Below are positions 1 to 8,385 of a stretch of 64,000 bases of DNA, piece by piece. The number at the start of each line of letters is the position of its first letter. Positions within the stretch are counted from its first letter, which is position 1. A model generated the notes under the pieces. It was given only the letters and a program-made list of their open reading frames with translations, did not search any database and was not told where the DNA came from. The stretch covers positions 62,001 to 126,000 of the forward strand of contig NZ_JACIET010000002.1 in assembly GCF_014197015.1 (NCBI RefSeq), read 5' to 3'. This DNA is from Niveibacterium umoris (GTDB lineage: Bacteria; Pseudomonadota; Gammaproteobacteria; Burkholderiales; Rhodocyclaceae). A program made the translations under genes and the position numbers.

Positions 1-1444
<1,444 letters not shown>

Positions 1445-1450
1445 AGCCAC

Positions 1451-1497
1451 ATCCGTCAGGCGGGGTGGCGCCCCCGCCGCCGCCCCGCCTGACGGAT
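1451..1497. terminator. Perfect 15-bp inverted repeat after the GH42 gene
   Basis: Arms at 1451-1465 and 1483-1497 are exact reverse complements with a 17-nt loop. They lie 7 nt after the GH42 stop codon and 31 nt before the next start. There is no T-run, so it is either a weak or factor-assisted terminator or an RNA-stabilising hairpin between two genes that could otherwise be co-transcribed. Confidence 0.55.
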
Positions 1498-1528
1498 ACT
1501 CGGCACCTCAACCCGACGGAGAGAGAAC

Positions 1529-2527
1529 GTGAGTCACTACCAGCCCGACGCGCACCGCTACAGCTGCCTGCCCTATCGCCGCTGCGGGCGCAGCGGCCTG
1601 AAACTGCCTGCGGTATCGCTGGGCCTGTGGCACAACTTCGGCGGCGTGGACCGCTTCGAGAACGCACGCGCGCTGGTGCGCTGCGCCTTCGACCACGGCA
1701 TCACGCACTTCGATCTGGCCAACAACTACGGCCCGCCGCCCGGCTCTGCCGAAGAGACCTTCGGCGCCCTGCTGGCCGGCGACCTGAAGCCCTGGCGCGA
1801 CGAGCTGGTGATCTCGACCAAGGCTGGCTACACCATGTGGCCCGGCCCCTACGGCGACTGGGGCTCGCGCAAGTACCTCGTCGCCAGCCTCGACCAGAGC
1901 TTGCGCCGCATGGGCCTGGACTATGTCGACATCTTCTACCACCACCGGCCCGACCCCGAGACGCCGCTGGAGGAGACGATGGCCGCGCTGGCGCACATCG
2001 TGAAGAGCGGCAAGGCCCTGTACGTCGGCCTGTCGAACTACCCGGCCGAGCTGACGCGCCGCGCCGCCGCGCTGCTGCGCGAGCTGGGCACGCCCTGCCT
2101 GATCCACCAGCCGCGCTACTCGATGCTCGACCGCTGGGTCGAAGGCGGGCTGCTCGACGCCCTGGCCGACGAAGGGATCGGCGGCATCGCCTTTTCGCCA
2201 CTGGCGCAGGGTGTGCTGACGGACCGCTACTTCGGCGGAGAAATTCCCGCGGATTCACGCGCCGCGCGTGGCGCTTTCCTGAAACCGGAGCAGATCACCG
2301 CCGAGAAGCTCGCCCTGGTGCGGGCGCTCAACGATATCGCCGCCGCGCGCGGCCAGAAGCTTGCGCAGATGGCATTGAGCTGGTTGCTGCGGCAGCCCGC
2401 GATCAGCTCGGTACTGATCGGTGCAAGCCGGCCGGAACAGATCCTCGACGCCGTCGGCGCGGCCAACGCGGCGCCGCTTGCGCAGGACGAACTGGCCGCC
2501 ATCGAGGCGCTGCTGCGCAAACCCTGA
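1529..2527 (+). CDS. yghZ: Aldo/keto reductase, YghZ (L-glyceraldehyde-3-phosphate reductase) type
   Basis: A 332-aa cytoplasmic NADPH-dependent reductase. The N-terminus YRRCGRSGLKLPAVSLGLWH and the block FDLANNYGPPPGSAEETFG closely follow E. coli YghZ. The aldo/keto reductase tetrad is visible as Asp62, Tyr67, Lys98 and His138 or His139. YghZ reduces L-glyceraldehyde 3-phosphate and methylglyoxal. The start is GTG with a GGAGAG ribosome site about 7 nt upstream. In this position between a beta-galactosidase and a LacI regulator it may act on a sugar aldehyde or ketose, which is inference; the family assignment is firm. Confidence 0.9.
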   Translation: MSHYQPDAHRYSCLPYRRCGRSGLKLPAVSLGLWHNFGGVDRFENARALVRCAFDHGITHFDLANNYGPPPGSAEETFGALLAGDLKPWRDELVISTKAGYTMWPGPYGDWGSRKYLVASLDQSLRRMGLDYVDIFYHHRPDPETPLEETMAALAHIVKSGKALYVGLSNYPAELTRRAAALLRELGTPCLIHQPRYSMLDRWVEGGLLDALADEGIGGIAFSPLAQGVLTDRYFGGEIPADSRAARGAFLKPEQITAEKLALVRALNDIAAARGQKLAQMALSWLLRQPAISSVLIGASRPEQILDAVGAANAAPLAQDELAAIEALLRKP

Positions 2528-2564
2528 ACACCCCCGTCGGGCCCTCACTGCTAAGATCCGCATC

Positions 2565-3599
2565 ATGTCCACGCTCGTCGAAGTCGGCCGCCTTGCAGGC
2601 GTGACGCCGGCCACTGTCTCCAACGTGCTGCGCGGTCGCGGCCGTGTATCCGAAGCCACGCGCGAGCGCGTCCTCGCTGCCGTGCAGCAGCTGGGCTACC
2701 GGCCCAACCTCAACGCTCGCGCGCTGGTCGAGGGCCGCCCGCACACGATCGCGCTGATCGTCTCCAGCATCGCCAACCCGTTCTACCCCGAGTTCGCACT
2801 GGCGGCGGAAAAGGCCGTGCGCAAGCACGACTACTTCCTGCTGGTGTGCAACACCAACAACGACCCGGCGCAGGAAGCCGCCTACCTCGACGCGGTCGGC
2901 GGCTCGCTGGCGCAGGGCGTGCTGGTGATGAACGCAGACTTCGTGCGGGTCGACGAACTGCTGGCGCTGCGACGCCGGGGCGTGCCGGTGGTGCTGTGCA
3001 TGTGGGAGAAACCGGACGAAGCGCCGGATCTGCCCTACATCGCGGTGGACTTCCACCAGGCCGGCGTGATCGCCGCGGAACACCTGCTCAAGCTCGGCCA
3101 CACCCGCATCGGCGCCATCGTCGGCTCCGAGCCGACCGGCAACCACATCTGGCGTTACCGCGGCTTCTGCGATGCGCTGGCCCGCGCCGGCGTACCGCAT
3201 CCGCCGGATGAAGTGCGCTTCGGCGGCGACACCATCGACGCAGGCCGCAACGCCGCGCATGCGCTGCTCGCGGCAGTGCCGGATCTGTCCGCGATCTTCG
3301 TTTCGAACGACCTGCCGGCGATCGGCGTGCTGCAGGCGGCGGCGGACCTCGGGCTCGAGGTGCCGGCCGACCTCTCGGTCATCGGCATCACCGATATCCA
3401 GCTCGCGCATCAGGTACGGCCGGCCCTGACGACCGTCGCGGTGCCGACCGAGGAAGCCGCCGAACTCGCCGTGCAGCTGATGATGCAGGTCATCGAGGAC
3501 GGCGCGCAGCAGATCGCGCGCTGCGCTGTCGCCTCGACCCCGCAGCTGGTGGTGCGCGCATCGACCGGCCGGGTACGCCGCGCACGCAAATCCGCCTGA
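2565..3599 (+). CDS. LacI/GalR-family transcriptional regulator
   Basis: A 344-aa regulator. Residues 1-50 form the LacI helix-turn-helix (VGRLAGVTPATVSNVLRGRG) and hinge (YRPNLNARALV). The rest is a periplasmic-binding-protein-like effector domain with the typical SSIANPFYPE and VSNDLPAIGVLQAA segments. The ATG at 2565 is preferred because it puts the HTH at the very N-terminus, although an in-frame extension reaches further upstream. It lies 38 nt after the aldo/keto reductase gene and converges on the galactanase genes. It is the likely local repressor of the galactan/galactoside genes; its effector is unknown. Confidence 0.92.
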   Translation: MSTLVEVGRLAGVTPATVSNVLRGRGRVSEATRERVLAAVQQLGYRPNLNARALVEGRPHTIALIVSSIANPFYPEFALAAEKAVRKHDYFLLVCNTNNDPAQEAAYLDAVGGSLAQGVLVMNADFVRVDELLALRRRGVPVVLCMWEKPDEAPDLPYIAVDFHQAGVIAAEHLLKLGHTRIGAIVGSEPTGNHIWRYRGFCDALARAGVPHPPDEVRFGGDTIDAGRNAAHALLAAVPDLSAIFVSNDLPAIGVLQAAADLGLEVPADLSVIGITDIQLAHQVRPALTTVAVPTEEAAELAVQLMMQVIEDGAQQIARCAVASTPQLVVRASTGRVRRARKSA

Positions 3600-3613
3600 A
3601 TCCGGCCCTGTGC

Positions 3614-3632
3614 GGCCGCCACCATGGCGGCC
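3614..3632. terminator. Hairpin between convergent lacI-type and GH53 genes
   Basis: A 7-bp GC-only inverted repeat (3614-3620 with 3626-3632, 5-nt loop) sits in the 51-bp gap between two convergent genes. There is no T-run on either side. It probably serves as a shared transcription stop. Confidence 0.4.
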
Positions 3633-3650
3633 GGCACCGGGAAACGGAGC

Positions 3651-4709
3651 TCAGGGTACGAAAGCCTTCATCGCTTCGGTCAGCTTGCCGCTCTCGTCCA
3701 GCGCGCCCATCGTGTAGCCCTGCCAGCCCGGCCAGGCCAGCGGCTCCCAATAGAACACGCCCAGCCCGTTGCTGCCCTGCGCCGCGACGCGACCGATGAG
3801 GTCGGTGATCATCGCCCGCGCGGTGGCGGCCTGCGTGCGATCCATCCCCACCTCGGTCACCAGCACCGGCTTGCCGTAACGCGCGACGACGTCGGCCATG
3901 GTCGCGCCGATCTTCTGGTTGTAGGCGAGCCAGCCACTGGTCGGCGGATAGTGCGACATCCCGATCGCGTCCCATTTCGCACCGGCAGTCTTCACCGCGT
4001 CGAAGAACCAGCGGTAGAGCCCGTCGTCGTAACCGTTCGCCAGATGCAGCACGACCAGCGCTTCCGGGTAGACCTCGTGCGAGGCGGTGTAGCCGCTGTT
4101 GATCAGGCCGGCGAGCTGGTCGAAATGCTGGTAGCTGCCATCCGGCCACAGCATGCCGCTGTTGATCTCGTTGCCGACCTGCACCCATTCGACCGCGATG
4201 CCCGCAGCCTTGAGCGCGGAGAGCACGTCGCGGGTGTGGGTATAGACGTCGTTCTTGAGTGCCGCGTAGTCGTGGCTGGCCCACGCAGCCGGCTTGGTCT
4301 GGTGACCGGGGTCAGCCCAGGTGTCGCTGTAGTGAAAGTCGATCATGATGCGCTGGCCCAGCGCCGCCGCCCGTCGCGCCTTCGCCAGCACATCGTCGAG
4401 CCCGTTCCAGCCATCGGCCGGGTTCACCCACACCCGCAGCCGCACCGCGTTGATACCGCTGCCCTGCAGCAATGCGAATGCATCGGTCACGTTGTTCGCA
4501 GCATCGCGGAAGCGATAGCCTGCCGCCTCCTCGGCGCTGACCCAACCAACGTCCGCGCCGCGCGCGAAGCTCGCGATCGGCTTGGCGCTCGGCGTATCCA
4601 CCACCGGCGCCGGGGTTCCCGAGCCGCCGCCTCCACCACCACAGGCGGCAAGTGCCAACGACAGGCTCAGCCCAAGTATCCGGGCCACGCGAAATACATG
4701 TTTCCTCAT
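3651..4709 (-). CDS. Arabinogalactan endo-beta-1,4-galactanase (GH53), lipoprotein
   Basis: A 352-aa secreted enzyme that would hydrolyse internal beta-1,4-galactosidic bonds of pectic type I (arabino)galactan. A hydrophobic signal ends in a lipobox (LALAAC) followed by a glycine-rich stretch, so it should be lipid-anchored. The GH53 fold is recognised from VRLRVWVNP, MIDFHYSDTWADP, the acid/base Glu in WVQVGNEIN and the nucleophile Glu in VTEVGMD. The ATG at 4709 has a GAGG site 6 nt upstream; a GTG one codon earlier is less likely. It is a close paralogue of the next gene, in the same direction. Confidence 0.93.
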   Translation of the reverse strand: MRKHVFRVARILGLSLSLALAACGGGGGGSGTPAPVVDTPSAKPIASFARGADVGWVSAEEAAGYRFRDAANNVTDAFALLQGSGINAVRLRVWVNPADGWNGLDDVLAKARRAAALGQRIMIDFHYSDTWADPGHQTKPAAWASHDYAALKNDVYTHTRDVLSALKAAGIAVEWVQVGNEINSGMLWPDGSYQHFDQLAGLINSGYTASHEVYPEALVVLHLANGYDDGLYRWFFDAVKTAGAKWDAIGMSHYPPTSGWLAYNQKIGATMADVVARYGKPVLVTEVGMDRTQAATARAMITDLIGRVAAQGSNGLGVFYWEPLAWPGWQGYTMGALDESGKLTEAMKAFVP

Positions 4710-4741
4710 CACTCACCTCGGCACCGGCGCCGCTTGCTGCG

Positions 4742-4765
4742 GCCCCGGCGCGGTCATGCCGGGGC
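4742..4765. terminator. GC-rich hairpin between the two GH53 genes
   Basis: A perfect 8-bp inverted repeat (4742-4749 with 4758-4765) lies downstream of the distal GH53 gene and upstream of the proximal one on the minus strand. It has no T-run and overlaps an alternative hairpin at 4761-4775. It could reduce read-through from the first into the second galactanase gene. Confidence 0.35.
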
Positions 4766-4792
4766 TGGTCGCCCCGTGCGTCAAGAAACGGC

Positions 4793-5773
4793 TCAGTACG
4801 GATCGAGCGCTTGCGTGAACTGGCCGGAGCCGTTCAGCGCACCCATCGTGTAGCCCTGCCAGCCTGGGTAGGCCTCCGGCTCCCAGTAGAAAACGCCGAG
4901 TCCGTTGCTGCCGAGCGCCTGCACCTTGGCCATCAGGTCGGCGAGCATGCTCTTCGCGGTGGCGGCCTGCTGCCAGTCCATGCCCACCTCGCTGATGATC
5001 ACCGGCTTGGCGTAGCGCGACACCATGTCGCTCATGTTGGTCGCGAGCTGCGTGTTGTAGCTCGACCAGCTCGCGGCCGCCGGATAGTGCGACATGCCGA
5101 TCACATCCCACTTCGCACCGGCCGCCTTCACGCCATCGAAGAACCAGCGGAACACGGTGTTGTTGTAGCCGTTGGCCAGATGCAGCACGACCAGGGACCC
5201 CGGATATACCGCCTTCGCCGCGGCGTAGCCCTGGTTGATCAGGCCGGCGAGCTGCGTGAAGTTCGAGGTGCTGCCCTCGGGCCACAGCATGCCGCTGTTG
5301 ATCTCGTTGCCGACCTGCACCCACTCGACCGTGATGCCGTTGGTCTTGAGGTAGTTGAGGATGCCCCAGGTGTGGTTGTAGACGTCGGTCTTCAGGTCAG
5401 CGTAGCCGTGGCTGGTCCATGCCGCCGGCTTGGTCTGGTGCGCCGGATCGGCCCAGGTGTCGCTGTAGTGGAAGTCGATCATGATGCGCATGCCCTGCGC
5501 GGCGGCGCGCTTGGCCTTGTACAGCACGTCGGCGCCGTTGTTCCAGCCATCGCCCGGGTTCACCCACACCCGCAGCCGGATCGCATTGACGCCGATTCCC
5601 TTCAGCAGCACGAAGGGGTCGGTCGCGACACCCGAGCTGTTGTAGAACTTGTAGCCGGCCGCCTCTTCCTGACTCACCCAGCTCACATCGGCCCCCTTGG
5701 CAAAGGTTGCCGCCATGCACGGTACGACCAGGCAGGCAAGCAGCCCACCCAGCAGCAGTTTTCGGATCTTCAT
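4793..5773 (-). CDS. Arabinogalactan endo-beta-1,4-galactanase (GH53), secreted
   Basis: A 326-aa GH53 enzyme with a Sec signal peptide (MKIRKLLLGGLLACLVVPCMA) and no lipobox after processing, so it is periplasmic or exported. It carries the same landmarks as its neighbour: VRLRVWVNPGDGWN, MIDFHYSDTWADP, acid/base Glu in WVQVGNEIN and nucleophile Glu in ISEVGMDW. The ATG at 5773 is chosen because a GAGGAG site precedes it and the signal peptide then begins at residue 1; an upstream in-frame extension lacks such a signal. The pair probably arose by tandem duplication, with one copy changed to a lipoprotein. Confidence 0.93.
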   Translation of the reverse strand: MKIRKLLLGGLLACLVVPCMAATFAKGADVSWVSQEEAAGYKFYNSSGVATDPFVLLKGIGVNAIRLRVWVNPGDGWNNGADVLYKAKRAAAQGMRIMIDFHYSDTWADPAHQTKPAAWTSHGYADLKTDVYNHTWGILNYLKTNGITVEWVQVGNEINSGMLWPEGSTSNFTQLAGLINQGYAAAKAVYPGSLVVLHLANGYNNTVFRWFFDGVKAAGAKWDVIGMSHYPAAASWSSYNTQLATNMSDMVSRYAKPVIISEVGMDWQQAATAKSMLADLMAKVQALGSNGLGVFYWEPEAYPGWQGYTMGALNGSGQFTQALDPY

Positions 5774-6134
5774 TATTCTGGTCTCCTCGTCGGGCGCCTT
5801 GCGGGCCCGTTTCTCCTTGCCGGCCATGCCATCCGCCTTGACGCATGCCGCAGTGCACAGCACCGACATGCGAGACAGCGCGCGTGGCCGGCGCGTGTGG
5901 TGGCCGCAGTGCGCGGCGGTGCAGCAGATGACGCCTCCTTTCCATGGGGTGGCTTAAACCTTCAACCATGATGCGCGGCCCACACCCATGACCATGAGCG
6001 ACCCGGCTATTCATTGTTGTTAAAAGGTTTTCAGGATTGCGCCAAACCGGATTGGCGCGCAGAGAATGCTTGACTGCCGCGCGAAGAATGGCAAACTACA
6101 TAAACTTAATGAAACGTTTAATCAGTGTGAACGT
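5774..6134. promoter_or_regulatory. Divergent intergenic region with two operator-like palindromes
   Basis: This 361-bp gap separates the divergent GH53 and LysR genes and holds no convincing gene. Two symmetric sites stand out. One is a 7-bp inverted repeat with 6-nt spacer at 6039-6058. The other is the octamer AAACGTTT at 6112-6119, AT-rich with a central CG as in LacI-family operators. The 6000-6120 part is more AT-rich than its surroundings, as expected of promoters. Which regulator binds is inference. Confidence 0.45.
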
Positions 6135-7040
6135 ATGGTCCCGCGGAAACGACTGCCACCCCTGAACGGCCTGCGCGTATTCGAGGTCGCCGCTCGCCAC
6201 ATGAGCTTCACGCGGGCGGCGGAAGAGCTGTGCGTGACCAATGCGGCCGTCAGCCACCAGGTCAAGCAGCTGGAAGAATTCCTCGGTCTGAAGCTCTTCG
6301 ACCGGCGCAACAACCAGTTGCTGCTGACCGGCGCCGGCGAGAACTACCTGCCGCGGATCCGCGACGCCTTCCGCTCGGTGCAGCAGGCGACCGAACTGCT
6401 GCTGTCGGACGCGGTGCGCCCCCTGCGCATCGGCGTGCCCGCAGCGCTCGGCAGCAAGTGGCTGGTGCCGCGCCTGTTCCGCTTCTTCAACACCTACCCC
6501 GAGCTACGCGTCGAGGTGGTCACCGAACCCGAGCTGCAATCAACGGAAGCACTCGATCTGCTGATTACCGATCGTCAGTCGAATGAGGCCGGCGTGGTAA
6601 CGGAACGATTCGCCACGACCGGCTACTTTCCGGTCTGCAGCCCCTCGGTCGCCACCCGCTTCGAGCATGTGCGCGAACTGACCGGACACACGCTGCTGCT
6701 GGACCGGAGCACCCAGCGCTTCGCGCACCTCCCGGGCTGGAACCAGTGGCTTCATGAGGCCGGCATCGACCCGGCCGGGATCACACGGACGATGGTCCTG
6801 AGCGACGCACACATGGTGCTGCAGGCCGCCATCGACGGTCACGGCATCGCCCTCGGTCAAGCACTGCTGGTCGAGTACGACCTCGCCGCCGGCCGCCTCG
6901 TCAGCCCGCTGCAGGTCAACAGCTCGCTCCAGCTGACCTATTACCTCACCTACCGGAGCGGCATGCTGGACAACGAGAACATTGCCTGCCTGCGCGAGTG
7001 GATGTTCTCCGAGAGCGCCCCCAGCGTCGCAAACGCCTGA
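6135..7040 (+). CDS. LysR-family regulator, GcvA-like
   Basis: A 301-aa LysR-type regulator. The N-terminus LPPLNGLRVFEVAARHMSFT and the helix-turn-helix AAEELCVTNAAVSHQVKQLE are typical of the GcvA subgroup, followed by a substrate-binding effector domain. The ATG at 6135 puts the HTH at the usual distance from the N-terminus; a 23-codon upstream extension has no support. It is divergent from the GH53 pair, which suggests local or auto-regulation, but GcvA-like regulators are often unrelated to their neighbours. Confidence 0.88.
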   Translation: MVPRKRLPPLNGLRVFEVAARHMSFTRAAEELCVTNAAVSHQVKQLEEFLGLKLFDRRNNQLLLTGAGENYLPRIRDAFRSVQQATELLLSDAVRPLRIGVPAALGSKWLVPRLFRFFNTYPELRVEVVTEPELQSTEALDLLITDRQSNEAGVVTERFATTGYFPVCSPSVATRFEHVRELTGHTLLLDRSTQRFAHLPGWNQWLHEAGIDPAGITRTMVLSDAHMVLQAAIDGHGIALGQALLVEYDLAAGRLVSPLQVNSSLQLTYYLTYRSGMLDNENIACLREWMFSESAPSVANA

Positions 7041-7091
7041 GCACGCGGGGCCGGGTGGGTACCCGTGCGGTGCACGTGGCTCATTGCCTGG

Positions 7092-7411
7092 TGTCAATGA
7101 CACCCTGAAATTGACGCAGCATTGCGCTGCGCTGGCATTCCTGGACTGCTGCCGCCTCCGTTACGGCGGGCGCGCCAGGCTTGGCCCGCCCAGCCCATAG
7201 TGCTTGGGGGATCGCGCGGGCTGCGCGGTGGCGAATCGCGCGATGGCCGCGCCGATCATGTCGACCGTCCTGGCTGCCTTGAGCCGCCAGCGCTCGCCCC
7301 CACTCGACACCATGTGCGCGCAAAGCAGCAGCCGATCGCGCCACGCGGCGGCGAGCGTCGCCTGGGCCGCCCGCGCTTCTTGGGCAGATAGCCGATCTCG
7401 TCAATGATCAA
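7092..7411 (-). pseudogene. IS21-family remnant (istB helper ATPase fragments and one end)
   Basis: On the minus strand, 7379-7411 reads LIIDEIGYLPK, the Walker B region of IS21-family IstB proteins. In a different frame, about 7257-7345 reads a segment with DRLL followed by CAHMVSSGGERWRLK, resembling the IstB C-terminus (DRLL, then a short HS/H-V block, G-E-S/R-Y/W-RLK). The middle is missing and the frame is broken. TGTCAATGACA at 7092-7102 with an adjacent GAAATTGAC looks like an IS21-type terminal repeat at the expected 3' side. It is a non-functional relic. Confidence 0.55.
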
Positions 7412-7738
7412 AGATCCGCAGGGCGGCCCCCAGCGGCGCAGCGCTTTCGCACGTTACCGGTGATGCCGGGCGCTGATGAAGCGCGTATCGACGCCGGCCC
7501 GCGCGGCAGCGGCGATGAATGGACAAATCATCTCCGAGCGCGGGTGATTGCGCATCACGCAAACGACTTCGTCGGGCGAACCCTCATGAACGCTTTTGCG
7601 GAATCGGCGAGCACCCAAGCAGTACCGGGTCATTGGCGGACTGTCTAAAGTCCCCTCGTTGACACTTTTGTCGCTTTTGCCACGTTTCGCATTGCCGCCT
7701 CGGTCTTGGCGACGGATGCATCCAGGCCAATTCGATCC

Positions 7739-7774
7739 ATTCGTTCGCCCGTACGTTCGTCCATTCGTTCGACC
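7739..7774. repeat. Three 12-bp tandem units abutting a start codon
   Basis: Units at 7739-7750, 7751-7762 and 7763-7774 share the core CGTTCG at the same offset and differ at only a few positions. The array ends exactly at the ATG of the chitinase-like pseudogene (7775), so it occupies the place of the ribosome-binding site. It may be an expansion that helped to silence that gene. Confidence 0.7.
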
Positions 7775-8385
7775 ATGAAGAAGTCCTTCACTCAGCTTGC
7801 CACGCCTCTGGCACCGAGCCTGATGGTGAGCGCCATGCTCACCTGCGGCCTGGCGGAGGCAACCGATGTCGCGCCCCATCTCTACCCTTGGGGTATCGGT
7901 AACGCGGCCTATCGCACGAACGCCTTCGCCGCGGAGAAGAGCAATGCTGTCAGCGGCGCCACCTTCGTCTCGGTCATGGCGGGCAACGGATGTGTCGCCA
8001 TCACAAACGACGCCAGCTACGCGATCACCGGCGCGACGAAGAGCGATGCCACGACCTCCGGTCAGGCGGGAATCTCCGCGTCTCCTTGGGTGCCGATGGC
8101 ATCACCCTTGAGACCGCTTGCATCGCAAACCAGATGGCGGTCCAGGTGGGCGCGATGAAGGCCAATGCGGACAAGGACGCCGAGTTCGCCGACGGGATGT
8201 GCGACATCCCCGGTGGTTGGAAGAGGGTTCCGGCAGATGCCAGAGCGACTTCACCACAGGCACCCGCCAATCGTACGGCGCGCGAGAGCGCCCCACACCC
8301 GCAAACCTTGGGCAACAGCTTGGCCCCAATACGCCAACCAACCCGCGCGCTTCACGCAGCACTTACAACACAGGATGCAGATTGA
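7775..8385 (+). pseudogene. Frameshifted, truncated GH18-like chitinase
   Basis: From 7775 a signal peptide (MKKSFTQLATPLAPS, continuing to a GLAEA processing site) is followed by DVAPHLYPWGIGNAAYRTNAF and a VMAGNGCVAITNDA block, similar to the N-terminus of secreted bacterial GH18 chitinases. Around 8060-8075 the similarity moves to another frame, which reads GGNLRVSLGADGITLETAC and ANQMAVQVGAMKAN, matching the next GH18 strand (GG-L-VS-GG-G-LE-AC). The catalytic DxxDxDxE motif is absent; after about 8170 nothing chitinase-like remains. The call rests on motif memory, and the two-frame pattern argues for decay. Confidence 0.6.

Larger units (their letters stand above)
7041..7774. other. Gene-poor stretch with decayed IS DNA and a 12-bp tandem repeat
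   Basis: About 730 bp between the LysR gene and the chitinase-like pseudogene. It contains an IS21/istB remnant (listed separately) and a 12-bp tandem repeat (listed separately). A minus-strand open frame at 7454-7879 (141 codons) resembles nothing I recognise, crosses the tandem repeat and overlaps the pseudogene, so I do not call it a gene. Confidence 0.5.

Noticed and set aside
7640-7665. CTGTCTAAAGTCCCC near 7643-7657 as the missing left end of the Tn7-like element
   Set aside because: Only TAAAGTC matches; the TGT spacing, the AAACT part and any repeat copies are absent, and there is no AAATC duplication.
7454-7879. A 141-codon minus-strand frame
   Set aside because: It crosses the tandem repeat and the pseudogene and has no recognisable domain.
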